Part shown: in pieces, positions 41,099-50,233 of the stretch
Layout of the letters: the number at the start of each line of letters is the position of its first letter
Position numbering within the stretch: the first letter of the stretch is position 1
NCBI GenBank assembly: GCA_963663395.1
Contig: OY760226.1
Location: 620,001-684,000, forward strand
Direction of reading: 5' to 3'
Length of the DNA stretch: 64,000 nt
Source of the DNA: Azophilus sp963663395
GTDB lineage: Bacteria > Pseudomonadota > Gammaproteobacteria > Pseudomonadales > Azotimanducaceae
Made by a program: the position numbers and the translations under genes
Notes under the pieces: generated by a model
What the model was told of the DNA's origin: nothing
The model's input: the letters and a program-made list of their open reading frames with translations, nothing else
The model's database searches: none

Positions 41099-42361
41099 TT
41101 GATTGCCGCGCTGTTCAATACTCTGCCGTTGCGGGTCGCATCGCTGGCGGCGCTGGTGTTCTGTGCGCTCTGCGGGGGGCTGCGGGCCGACCCGATCGTC
41201 GTTGTGCTTTCCTGGGACGGCGTGCGGCACGACTACCCTGAACGGGCGGAACTCCCGGGCTTGAGTCGCCTGCAGAGCGAAGGTGTCCGGGCGCGGCGGT
41301 TGACGCCGGTCTATCCGTCCAAGACCTTTCCCGGCCATGTATCCATCGCGACGGGTACTTACCCCGATGTACACGGCATCGTCGACAACCACTTTTTCGA
41401 CCGGGAGCGGGGGGAGTTCCTTTACGGTGATGCCGCGGCCTGGATGACGGCTGAGCCCCTCTGGATCGCGGCGGAGCGCCAGGGGGTGCCGGCCGCTACC
41501 TATTACTGGGTAGGTTCGGCAAGCGACTGGCGGGGCGCAGGGGTCTCCTACCGGGTTGCTCCTTTCGATGCCGACACGTCGGAGGAGGAAAAGGTTTCCC
41601 AGGTACTGGCCTGGCTGGCCCTGCCGGAGGACCAGCGTCCCCGGCTGATCATGTCCTATTGGGCGGGCGCGGATGCCGCTGGACACCGGTACGGGCCGGA
41701 CTCCGACAGGGTCGTGGAACAGTTGCAGGGCCAGGATGCACAGTTGCAGCGGCTGCTGGCCGGCATCGATGAACTCGGGCTCTGGGACCGATTGACACTG
41801 CTCCTGGTCAGCGACCACGGCATGACGACAACCGGGCGCTGGCTCGATGTGGAGGGCGTTCTCGAAGAGGCGGGAATCGGTGCGCGCCTGTACGGCGGCG
41901 CCCTCGCGCACATCTTTCTCGACGACCCGGATGACCTTGACCGGGCGATGGGTGTGCTGTTCGCGGTGCAGCCGGCCTGGGCCTATACGCGGGAACAGGT
42001 TCCCGCCTCCTGGCGCGTGCTTCACCCGGGGCGCGCCGGAGACCTGCTCATGACCACGGAACCGCCCTACAGCTTCACCCGCCCCCGGGGGCTTGGCGGC
42101 AAGGTCGCCCCGGTTCTCGCCCGGATGGGTTGGACGCTCGGGGGACACGGCTACTTCCCGCACCTGCCCGACATGGGAGGCATCTTCATGGCGCTCGGAC
42201 GGGGCGTGCCGGCGGGCGCGTCACTGCCCGCGGTTCACCAGGTCGATGTCGCCCCGACGGTAGCCCGACTGCTCTCCATCGACCCGCCGCTGCAATCGGA
42301 AGGAGGCCCCATCGAAGGCATTGGCGGTGAACCCGATGCCCCGCCGGTGTCACAAGACTGA
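41099..42361 (+). CDS. Alkaline-phosphatase-superfamily nucleotide pyrophosphatase/phosphodiesterase
   Basis: A secreted enzyme of the ectonucleotide pyrophosphatase/phosphodiesterase group. A signal peptide (ASLAALVFCALCGGLRA) precedes the metal-binding LSWDGVRHDY. The nucleophile Thr lies in YPSKTFPGHVSIATGTYPD, and further metal ligands in YWAGADAAGHRYGPDSD, VSDHGMTTTG and GGHGYFPHLPDMGGIF. TTG 41099 with a GAGG site gives a compact signal peptide; TTG 41054 is an alternative 15 codons earlier. Likely periplasmic; substrate unknown. Confidence 0.87.
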   Translation: MIAALFNTLPLRVASLAALVFCALCGGLRADPIVVVLSWDGVRHDYPERAELPGLSRLQSEGVRARRLTPVYPSKTFPGHVSIATGTYPDVHGIVDNHFFDRERGEFLYGDAAAWMTAEPLWIAAERQGVPAATYYWVGSASDWRGAGVSYRVAPFDADTSEEEKVSQVLAWLALPEDQRPRLIMSYWAGADAAGHRYGPDSDRVVEQLQGQDAQLQRLLAGIDELGLWDRLTLLLVSDHGMTTTGRWLDVEGVLEEAGIGARLYGGALAHIFLDDPDDLDRAMGVLFAVQPAWAYTREQVPASWRVLHPGRAGDLLMTTEPPYSFTRPRGLGGKVAPVLARMGWTLGGHGYFPHLPDMGGIFMALGRGVPAGASLPAVHQVDVAPTVARLLSIDPPLQSEGGPIEGIGGEPDAPPVSQD

Positions 42362-42384
42362 GAAATCGGAAAAGAGGGTCTCCA

Positions 42385-43992
42385 GTGCCGCAAGAACAAC
42401 GCAAGCGCAGCTTCTGGACCTGGGGGCACGTCGACGACGAGCCCTCCGAGGCGGAGCGCCGGAAAGTCGCGCAAGCCATCGCCCGCCGCACCGGCGTTGC
42501 CGTGGAGCCGCCGCCGGTGCCGCGCCTGGGCGACATCGAGATCGGCCCGGCGCGGCTGAAGGTTCCAGAAGCGTTGCGGGGCTGGGTGTCGACGGAATCC
42601 GAAGACCGCCTGCTGCATACCTACGGCGGCCATTCCCTGGAACTGCTGGCCGCGCTCAGGGGCCGCTTCGACAACCCGCCGGACGCCGTGGCCCACCCGG
42701 GCTCGGAGGAAGAACTGGAGCGTACCCTGGAGTGGGCCGCCGGCGCGGGCCACGTCGTTATCCCCTACGGTGGCGGTACCTCGGTGGTGTGGGGACTGAA
42801 CGTGCCGGAAGACGCTGAAACGGCCGTCACGGTGGACCTGGACCGCCTGAACGCGGTTCTGGAGATCGACCACAGCTCCCGCGCCGCGCGCCTGCAGGGC
42901 GGGATACTGGGTCCGGATCTTGAAAGTGCCCTGCGCCCGGAAGGGCTGACACTGCGCCACTTCCCCCAGAGTTTCCCCTGGTCCACCGTGGGTGGCTGGG
43001 TCGCCACCCGTTCCGGCGGGCACTACGCCACCAATCACACCCACATCGACGATTTCGTGGAGAGCATCCGCATGCTGACGCCGCGCGGCTGGTGGGAATC
43101 GAGGCGGCTGCCCGGTAGCGGCGCCGGCCCGAGCCCGGATCGCCTGGTGATCGGTTCCGAGGGCACGCTGGGCATCATCAGCGAGTGCTGGCTCAGGTTG
43201 CAGAAGCGGCCGACGTTCCGGGCGAGCGCCGGCATCCTGTTCCCGGACTGGCCATCCGGCGCCGAGGCGGTGCGGCAGATTGTCCAGGCCAAGCTGTGGC
43301 CCGCCAACCTGCGCCTGCTCGACCCGGAGGAAGCGGGCCGGGCCGCGGGCGTGGAGGGAACCCGGGCATTGCTGGTGACCGGTTTCGAGTCTGCCGATGT
43401 CCCGCAGGGCACGAATATTCATGCCGCGGTAGCCATCGCCCGGGAGTGCGGCGGCAGCATTGATGACGAGGCAGTCCGCATCGATGACGGAACGGGCAAG
43501 GCCACGGGCCGGGCCGGCGCGGTGGGCGCCTGGCGCAACGCCTTCATCGGCGTCAACGCCGGGGCGACCAACGGGCTGGGATTGCTCTCCGACACCTTCG
43601 AGACGGCGATCACCTGGGACAAGTTCGCCGAATTCGATGCTTATGTGCGGGATCGGATGACCGATGTGCTTGCCCGTGTGCTGGGCAAGGGCACCTCCCT
43701 TTCCTGCCGGTTTACCCATGTCTATCCGGACGGCCCGGCCCCCTATTACAGCTTTGCCGGCCCGGCGCGCCTGGGCGGCGAGTTCGAGCAATGGCAGGAA
43801 ATCAAGGCAGTGGCGAACGATGCCGTGGTGGCGGCGGGGGGCACGGTCACCCACCACCATGCCGTCGGCCGCATGCACCGGCCCGGCTACGACATCCAGC
43901 GGCCGGACCTGTTCGCCGAGGCATACCGGGGCGCGAAGCGGGCGGTGGACCCACGCGGGGTGATGAATCCGGGCGTGTTGATCGACCCCTGA
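42385..43992 (+). CDS. FAD-binding oxidase, alkylglycerone-phosphate synthase-like
   Basis: A 535-residue VAO-fold flavoprotein. The FAD-binding part contains VVIPYGGGTSVVWGLNVPED, LQGGILGPDLESAL and FPWSTVGGWVATRSGGHYAT, then VIGSEGTLGIISECWLRL. The C-terminal THHHAVGRMHR and VDPRGVMNPGVL match the His-rich active site and end of alkyldihydroxyacetonephosphate synthases, which build ether lipids in eukaryotes. The bacterial role is not established. GTG 42385 has an AAAGAGGG site and lies 23 bp after the phosphodiesterase gene. Confidence 0.85.
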   Translation: MPQEQRKRSFWTWGHVDDEPSEAERRKVAQAIARRTGVAVEPPPVPRLGDIEIGPARLKVPEALRGWVSTESEDRLLHTYGGHSLELLAALRGRFDNPPDAVAHPGSEEELERTLEWAAGAGHVVIPYGGGTSVVWGLNVPEDAETAVTVDLDRLNAVLEIDHSSRAARLQGGILGPDLESALRPEGLTLRHFPQSFPWSTVGGWVATRSGGHYATNHTHIDDFVESIRMLTPRGWWESRRLPGSGAGPSPDRLVIGSEGTLGIISECWLRLQKRPTFRASAGILFPDWPSGAEAVRQIVQAKLWPANLRLLDPEEAGRAAGVEGTRALLVTGFESADVPQGTNIHAAVAIARECGGSIDDEAVRIDDGTGKATGRAGAVGAWRNAFIGVNAGATNGLGLLSDTFETAITWDKFAEFDAYVRDRMTDVLARVLGKGTSLSCRFTHVYPDGPAPYYSFAGPARLGGEFEQWQEIKAVANDAVVAAGGTVTHHHAVGRMHRPGYDIQRPDLFAEAYRGAKRAVDPRGVMNPGVLIDP

Positions 43993-44042
43993 TAACAGGG
44001 CGATGCCTCAGCCCGACGAGATAACGGCGACCGGGTGCCAGC

Positions 44043-46442
44043 TTGACTCAATCGACAGCCTTGTCCGCGAATGATGAACTGACGTCCGGGCCAGGTTCCG
44101 AAAGCCACCGCGGCTTCATATTCCAGGCCAGCTACCGCATCCAGGCAGGCGTTCCCGTCGTGCACCTGTTCGGCCGGCTGGAGAACGGCGACACCTTCCT
44201 GGTTCGTGACCGGCGCCAGACGCCCCACTTCTACGTGCCGGCCGATGCGCCGGGCAGGGCACGGCCGGCCGACTGGCAGGGCGCCCGCCTTTCGCCCTCG
44301 GACCGCATCGCCTTCAGCGGGGGGGCGACCCGTCGGGTCAGCGTGCCGACGCCGCCGGATGCACCGCTGGTGCGGGACCGGCTGCACGCCCGCGGCATCG
44401 ACACCTTCGAAGCCGATGTGCGGTTCGCCATGCGCTACCTGATCGACCGGGACATCAAGGGTGGCTGCAGCATCCGTGGCGAGGCGCGGCGCGGTTCCGG
44501 TTGCCGATGGATTTTCGACGACCCCGAGCTGGCGCCAGCACCGGTGAGCCTTCGGCCGAGCGTGCTGTCCCTTGACATCGAGACGGATGAACGCGCAGAG
44601 CGCCTGCTTGCCATAGCGCTCTACGGCTGCGGCGTGGACGAGGTCTATATCGTCGACAGCGCCGGCCGCGAGATGCCCGACAGGGCGGTGGCCTGCGCAA
44701 ACGAACGGGCGGCCCTCGAAGCCTTCAGCGCGCGGGTACGAAAACTGGATGCCGACGTGCTGACCGGATGGAACGTCATCGACTTCGACCTGACCGTGCT
44801 GGCGCGCATCGCGGCCCGCCATCGCCTACCCCTGGAACTGGGGCGTGAACCCGGCCGGATGAACATCCGGCCCGCCCGGGGCTATTTCGGCAGCGGCCAG
44901 GCCACCATTCCGGGGCGGCTGGTTCTCGACGGCGTGGACTTGGTCCGGGGCGCCTTCGTGCGCATGGATGAATATTCGCTGGACGCGGTCGCGCGCAACG
45001 TGCTCGGCGAAGGCAAGGCGCTCACCGGAGACGCGCATGACCGGGTGGGCGAGATTCTCCGGAACTATGCACACGACCTGGAGGCGTTCGCCCGCTACGC
45101 CCGGACGGACGCCCGGCTGGCTCTCGAGATCGTCGAGCGGCTCGACCTGGTGAACCTGGCCGTTGCGCGCAGCCGCCTCACCGGCATGACGCCCGACCGG
45201 GTGGCGGCAAGCATCGCCTCGTTCGACTTCCTCTACCTTGCGGAACTCCACAAGCGGCGCATCGTTGCGCCGAGCGTCAGGAGCAGCGACTCCCGGGTGC
45301 ACGCTGCCCAGGCGGGCGGGCATGTACTGGAGCCGGTCACGGGGCTGCACGAGGGCGTGTGGGTATTCGACTTCAAGAGCCTGTATCCGAGCGTCATCCG
45401 CACTTACAACATCGATCCGCTGGCCTACATCGACAAGGAGGAGACCGCTACCCCAGTCACGGCCGTGGACGACCCCATCGAACTCGCCGGCGGGGCTTGT
45501 TTTCGCCGCACGCCGGGCATTCTCCCGGGCATGCTGGACGAACTGTTTCCACGGCGGGAGCAGGCCAAGCGGGACGGCGACCGGGTCGCCTCCCAGGCCA
45601 TCAAGATCCTCATGAACTCCTTCTACGGCGTGCTGGGCACACCGGCCTGCCGCTTCTACAACCCGGCCATCGCCAACGCCATCACCGGACAGGGCCGCCG
45701 CCTGCTGCTCTGGTCCAAGCGCTGGTTCGAGGACAAGGGATTCCAGGTTCTCTACGGCGATACGGACAGCCTCTTCGTCGCCTCGGGCGGCGATGCGAAA
45801 GGCGCGACGGAGAAGGGTTCAATGCTGGCCGCGGCGTTGACAGCGGACCTCGCCGAACACATCCGGCGGGAATCGCGCGTCGAGAGCCGCCTGGAACTCG
45901 AACTCGAAAAGTTCTACAGCAAGCTCTTCCTGCCCGTGACGCGCACCGGCACCGGCGGTGCACGCAAGCGCTATGCCGGGCAGATCCTGGGAAAGGACGA
46001 TGTGGAGTTCACGGGCATGGAGGTGGTGCGCCGGGACTGGACCGAGCTGGCCAAGCAGGTGCAGCGGGAACTCTATGGCCGGCTCTTCCGCGACGAACCC
46101 ATCGAGGACTGGCTGCGCGACCTGGTAGCCCGCCTGCGCGCAGGCTCACTGGATGACTGGCTGGTCTATCGGAAAGGGCTGCGCAAGCGGGTAGAGGACT
46201 ACACGGCCCAGACACCCCCGCACGTTGCCGCCGCGCGAAAATCGAAAACCGCTCCGGGCCGGGTGATCGCGTATTTGATTACGCTGGCAGGCCCCGAACC
46301 CCTGGACAACCTCACCGCGAAACCGGACCGGGAGCACTACGTGGCGAAACAGGTGAAACCCGTGGCGGAACCGGTTCTGGCCACGCTGGGTCTGAACTTC
46401 GAGCGCGTGATCGGCGACGATAGGCAGCTGGGGCTTTTCTGA
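44043..46442 (+). CDS. polB: DNA polymerase II (family B)
   Basis: Family-B polymerase used in replication restart and damage bypass. The 799-residue protein keeps the proofreading site (Exo I LSLDIETD, Exo II GWNVIDFDL, Exo III YARTDARL). The polymerase motifs are motif A DFKSLYPSVIRTYNIDP, motif B ILMNSFYGVLG and motif C YGDTDSLFV. TTG 44043 is the first plausible start. It ends LGLNFERVIGDDRQLGLF, like E. coli Pol II. Confidence 0.95.
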   Translation: MTQSTALSANDELTSGPGSESHRGFIFQASYRIQAGVPVVHLFGRLENGDTFLVRDRRQTPHFYVPADAPGRARPADWQGARLSPSDRIAFSGGATRRVSVPTPPDAPLVRDRLHARGIDTFEADVRFAMRYLIDRDIKGGCSIRGEARRGSGCRWIFDDPELAPAPVSLRPSVLSLDIETDERAERLLAIALYGCGVDEVYIVDSAGREMPDRAVACANERAALEAFSARVRKLDADVLTGWNVIDFDLTVLARIAARHRLPLELGREPGRMNIRPARGYFGSGQATIPGRLVLDGVDLVRGAFVRMDEYSLDAVARNVLGEGKALTGDAHDRVGEILRNYAHDLEAFARYARTDARLALEIVERLDLVNLAVARSRLTGMTPDRVAASIASFDFLYLAELHKRRIVAPSVRSSDSRVHAAQAGGHVLEPVTGLHEGVWVFDFKSLYPSVIRTYNIDPLAYIDKEETATPVTAVDDPIELAGGACFRRTPGILPGMLDELFPRREQAKRDGDRVASQAIKILMNSFYGVLGTPACRFYNPAIANAITGQGRRLLLWSKRWFEDKGFQVLYGDTDSLFVASGGDAKGATEKGSMLAAALTADLAEHIRRESRVESRLELELEKFYSKLFLPVTRTGTGGARKRYAGQILGKDDVEFTGMEVVRRDWTELAKQVQRELYGRLFRDEPIEDWLRDLVARLRAGSLDDWLVYRKGLRKRVEDYTAQTPPHVAAARKSKTAPGRVIAYLITLAGPEPLDNLTAKPDREHYVAKQVKPVAEPVLATLGLNFERVIGDDRQLGLF

Positions 46443-46565
46443 CGAGAACAGAACGACGAGGCTAGTGTCCTTTCCGCCCGGCGTTGGTGTGAAACCAAGG
46501 CGCTGCGCGCGTACACTAGGGGTTTGTCGACTCTCGGGCCGGGTTTACATAAACGACTGATTCAA

Positions 46566-47726
46566 ATGAGAAATTTCACCGAAGAGCAAACAATGTTCCG
46601 GGACGCCTACCGGCGCTTCCTGGAAACGGAAGTGGTTCCGCGCATGCCGGAGTTCCGCGAGGCCGGCATCGTCGACCGGGAAATCTTCAAAAAGGCCGGC
46701 GATCAGGGTTTCCTGATGATCTGGCCGGACGAGAAGTACGGAGGCATGGGCGATCCGGATTTTCGCTTCGAACAGATCATCATGGAGGAAACGATGAGGG
46801 CGCGTTGTGCGGCCTGGTACAACACGCTGCACAGCCGCCTGGTGGGGCCCTACTTCGACCGGTACGGCAGCGACGAACAGAAGAAGCGCTTTCTGCCGGG
46901 CTGCGTCAGCGGCGAGAAAATTCTCGCCATCGCCATGACGGAACCCGATGCGGGCAGCGACCTGGCCGGAATGCGCACCACCGCAAAGGACCGGGGCGAT
47001 CACTTCCTGCTGAACGGCTCCAAGATCTACATCTCCAACGGCATCAACGCCGATTACGTCATCGTGGCGGCCAAGTTCGACGGGGCCGAAAGCAGGCACG
47101 CCATGGTGCTGCTGGTCGTCGAACGCGGCATGGAAGGCTTCGAGCGTGGGGCCAACCTGGAAAAGATGGGGCTGAAAGCCCAGGACACCGCGGAGCTGTT
47201 TTTCAACAATGTGAAGGTTCCGAAGGAAAACGTGCTAGGCGAGCCGGGCCAGGGTTTCAAGTACCTGATGCACAACCTGGCGGAAGAGCGTTTGATCGCA
47301 GCGGTTTCCAACGTCTCCCAGGCCCGCAGGGCATTCGATGTGACCCGGCAGTTCTGCCTGGAACGCAAGGTCTTCGGCGCGCCCCTGGCCGAGCAGCAGA
47401 ACACGCAGTTCAAGATGGCCGAGATGGATGCCGAGATCGAGATGGCGCAGTGTTACGTCGATCATTGCGTGACCGTCCACAACGAAGGCGCCCTGACCTC
47501 GAACATGGCCGCCAAGGCCAAGCTGCTCACCGCGGAAATCGAATGGAAAATGGTCGACCTGGGCGTGCAACTGCACGGCGGCGCCGGCTACATGATGGAA
47601 TACGAGATCGCCAACATCTTCACCGATGCGCGCGTCGACCGCATCTACGCGGGTTCATCGGAGATCATGAAACTGATCATCGGCCGCGATCTGTTTTCGC
47701 GATCCTACAAGAGCATTCTGGACTGA
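46566..47726 (+). CDS. Acyl-CoA dehydrogenase
   Basis: A 386-residue FAD enzyme of acyl-CoA beta-oxidation type. Starts MRNFTEEQTMFRDAYRRFLE. It has FAD-binding IAMTEPDAGSDLAGMRTTA and FLLNGSKIYISNG, MHNLAEERLIAAVSNVSQ with a Glu at the isovaleryl-CoA-dehydrogenase catalytic position, VQLHGGAGYMMEYEIANIF, and RIYAGSSEIMKLIIGRD. In the last motif Ala stands where short-chain enzymes have the catalytic Glu. ATG 46566 is preferred to an upstream GTG at 46524. Paired with a second acyl-CoA dehydrogenase downstream. Confidence 0.92.
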   Translation: MRNFTEEQTMFRDAYRRFLETEVVPRMPEFREAGIVDREIFKKAGDQGFLMIWPDEKYGGMGDPDFRFEQIIMEETMRARCAAWYNTLHSRLVGPYFDRYGSDEQKKRFLPGCVSGEKILAIAMTEPDAGSDLAGMRTTAKDRGDHFLLNGSKIYISNGINADYVIVAAKFDGAESRHAMVLLVVERGMEGFERGANLEKMGLKAQDTAELFFNNVKVPKENVLGEPGQGFKYLMHNLAEERLIAAVSNVSQARRAFDVTRQFCLERKVFGAPLAEQQNTQFKMAEMDAEIEMAQCYVDHCVTVHNEGALTSNMAAKAKLLTAEIEWKMVDLGVQLHGGAGYMMEYEIANIFTDARVDRIYAGSSEIMKLIIGRDLFSRSYKSILD

Positions 47727-47793
47727 GCGGCCGGCGGCCGCCGGTCGGGAATGATCGGCTTCCGGCGGGGACGAACGACAAGACGGAGGACCC

Positions 47794-48966
47794 ATGAGCC
47801 CAAAGAGCCTGCAGGGCACCGACTGTCCCGAAATCCGCGAGGAGGTCATCAAGCTCTGCAAACAGTATCCCGGCGAGTACTGGCGCAAGCTCGACCGGGA
47901 GATGGCCTATCCTTCCGAGTTCGTAAAAGCGCTGGCCGATGCCGGTTATCTCGCCGCCCTGATTCCCGAGGAATACGGCGGTTCCGGGCTACCGCTGTCG
48001 GCTTCGGCGGCGATCCTGGAAGAGATTCAGCGCGCGGGCTGCAACGGCGCAGCCTGCCATGCGCAGATGTACATCATGGGTGCACTGCTCCGCCACGGCA
48101 GCGAGGCGCAGAAGCAGCGATACCTGCCCGGCATCGCCAGCGGCGAGCTGCGTCTGCAGGCATTCGGCGTCACCGAGCCGACGAGCGGTAGCGACACCGG
48201 CGCGCTGAAAACCTATGCGGCGCGCGAGGGGGATCGTTACGTGGTCAACGGCCAGAAGATCTGGACGAGCCGGGCCGAACACTCCGACCTGATGCTGCTG
48301 CTGGCGCGGACCACGCCCCGGGACGAGGTTGCGCGCGGCATCGACGGCCTGTCCATTTTCATCCTGGACATGAACGAGGGGCGTGCCGCCGGCGGACTTA
48401 CGGTGCGGCCGATCCGCACGATGATGAACCACTCCACCACCGAGGTTTTCTTCGACAACGTGGAGGTGCCTGCCGAGAACCTGATCGGCGAGGAAGGCAG
48501 GGGCTTCCGCTACATTCTTTCCGGCATGAATGCGGAGCGCATCCTCATCGCGGCGGAATGCATCGGCGATGCGAAATGGTTCATCGAGCGGGCACGTGAC
48601 TACGCCGGCGAGCGCGAGCTGTTCGGCCGGCCGATCGGACAGAACCAGGGCGTCCAGTTTCCCATCGCCAAGGCCTACGCACAGATGCGGGCGGCGGAAC
48701 TGATGGTGCACCGCGCGGCGGAGTTGTTCGAAGCTGGCGAGAACGTGGGCGAGCAGGCGAACATCGCCAAGATGCTGGCGGCGGATGCTTCCTGGGCGGC
48801 GGCGGAAGTGGCGGTCCAGACCCACGGCGGCTTCGGCTTCGCCGAGGAATACGACGTGGAGCGCAAGTTCCGCGAAACGCGGCTCTACCAGGTGGCGCCG
48901 GTATCCACGAACCTGATCCTGAGCTACGTTTCCGAGCACGTGCTGGGCTTGCCCAGGTCGTATTGA
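47794..48966 (+). CDS. Acyl-CoA dehydrogenase
   Basis: A 390-residue acyl-CoA dehydrogenase. It has LIPEEYGGSGLPLSASAAIL, QAFGVTEPTSGSDTGALKTY, YVVNGQKIWTSRAEHSDLML, GMNAERILIAAECIGDAKW, VAVQTHGGFGFAEEYDVER and the C-terminal RLYQVAPVSTNLILSYVSEH ending VLGLPRSY, typical of an enzyme group often found with hydratases in branched or cyclic acid catabolism. ATG 47794 has a GGAGGA site. It lies 67 bp after the other dehydrogenase; the two probably act together. Confidence 0.92.
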   Translation: MSPKSLQGTDCPEIREEVIKLCKQYPGEYWRKLDREMAYPSEFVKALADAGYLAALIPEEYGGSGLPLSASAAILEEIQRAGCNGAACHAQMYIMGALLRHGSEAQKQRYLPGIASGELRLQAFGVTEPTSGSDTGALKTYAAREGDRYVVNGQKIWTSRAEHSDLMLLLARTTPRDEVARGIDGLSIFILDMNEGRAAGGLTVRPIRTMMNHSTTEVFFDNVEVPAENLIGEEGRGFRYILSGMNAERILIAAECIGDAKWFIERARDYAGERELFGRPIGQNQGVQFPIAKAYAQMRAAELMVHRAAELFEAGENVGEQANIAKMLAADASWAAAEVAVQTHGGFGFAEEYDVERKFRETRLYQVAPVSTNLILSYVSEHVLGLPRSY

Positions 48967-49130
48967 CCTCCGCGCAAGCCCACAACCGCATGGCAGGGGA
49001 CTGAACACCGGCCCGGCGCGGCTGCGGGCCCGGCGTCACCGGACCCTTGGGCGCCGTTATTGCCGCCGATGACGGAACCCGCGGAGGCCCGGTGTCGAAA
49101 TGCGGTGCGCCGCGGTATGCGACCCCGGCG

Positions 49131-49967
49131 TCAGTTTATGGTGCAGACCCCCTGGTCGATCACCACCACACCGTCCTGGTTCGTGGTGCGAAAGAGCGCC
49201 CGGCTCCCGTCGACCCACATGGACACGGTCAGTGCGTCGCCCGGCATCACCGGCCGCGAGAAGCGCGCGTTCATGGAGCGGAAGCGGGTCGGGTCGCCGT
49301 CGCAGAGGGTGTGCAGGAGTGCGCGCCCCGTGAACCCGTAGGTGCACAGCCCGTGCAGGATGGGCCGGTCGAAGCCGCCCATGGCGGCGAACGACGGGTC
49401 GGAATGCAGCGGGTTGCGGTCTCCGGAGAGCCGGTAAGTGAGGGCCTGGTCTTCGCGCGTGGCGTAGGTGACCTGGTGGGTCGGTTCGGCGTCCGGGAAT
49501 TCCACCTTCGCGGAGGGGCCCCGGTCGCCGCCCCAGCCGCCCTCGCCGCGGCAGAACAGAGTGGATCGCGTGCGCAGAAGCGGCTTGCCGGTGGCCGTGT
49601 TGACGGCTTCCGACTCCATCTCGATGACGGCCGCGTTGCCCTTGTCCCAGATGCCCGCGATCCGGCCGTGGCTTTCGAGCTGACCGTCCGGCGGGATTTC
49701 GTCCAGGAGTTCGATGCCCTGCTCGCCGTGCACCATGAGCGCCGGATTGAAGCTGCCGACACTGCCCACGGGCACGCCGCCTCCGCCGATGATCACGGCG
49801 AAGGTCGGAAAGACCCGTTGTGGCGTGTCCCTGGTATTTTCAGTGGTGAAGGGAAGTTCGCCGGTACCCGCGCCGATGCCGACGGCGTAGAGCAGCGCGT
49901 CCTTGGATGTCCAGCTGTGCGTGGAGGGTCCCCCGGTCTCGCCGACCGCGTCGGGATTGATTGGCAT
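49131..49967 (-). CDS. MaoC family dehydratase (R-specific enoyl-CoA hydratase 2 type)
   Basis: A 278-residue double-hotdog hydratase that adds water to 2-enoyl-CoA. The C-terminal half contains the hydratase-2 motif YRLSGDRNPLHSDPSFAAMG, with catalytic Asp and His, followed by RPILHGLCTYGFTGRAL. The N-terminal half is the degenerate hotdog. The start is ATG 49967 (MPINPDAVGETGG) with a GGGGAAAG site. It converges on the acyl-CoA dehydrogenase pair and would supply the next step of the same pathway. Confidence 0.9.
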   Translation of the reverse strand: MPINPDAVGETGGPSTHSWTSKDALLYAVGIGAGTGELPFTTENTRDTPQRVFPTFAVIIGGGGVPVGSVGSFNPALMVHGEQGIELLDEIPPDGQLESHGRIAGIWDKGNAAVIEMESEAVNTATGKPLLRTRSTLFCRGEGGWGGDRGPSAKVEFPDAEPTHQVTYATREDQALTYRLSGDRNPLHSDPSFAAMGGFDRPILHGLCTYGFTGRALLHTLCDGDPTRFRSMNARFSRPVMPGDALTVSMWVDGSRALFRTTNQDGVVVIDQGVCTIN

Positions 49968-50142
49968 GACTTTCCCCGTTGTCGATTTCGCCCGCACCAT
50001 AAACGATGCCCGAATGCTGCGAAAGGAAATCGCGCGGTTCCTTGAACCTGTTGTGAGAACCGCATGCTGCCTTGACCCCGGCGCCTTTGGAGTGAACACT
50101 CGCAAGTCCCGTGCGCAAAGTGCGCAACGTGCGCCGAACGGC

Positions 50143-50219
50143 GGGCGCGTAGCTCAGTTGGTCAGAGCGCTGTCTTCACATGGCAGAAGTCGCTGGTTCG
50201 AATCCAGCCGCGCCCACCA
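50143..50219 (+). tRNA. tRNA-Val (anticodon CAC)
   Basis: A 77-nt gene with 7-bp acceptor stem GGGCGCG/CGCGCCC, D arm GCTCAGTTGGTCAGAGC, anticodon arm CTGTC-TTCACAT-GGCAG (anticodon CAC), T arm CTGG-TTCGAAT-CCAG and encoded ACCA. The 3' end is 15 bp from the stop of the fusion helicase, which reads toward it. Confidence 0.96.
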
Positions 50220-50233
50220 CCTTGCAGTGGTCA

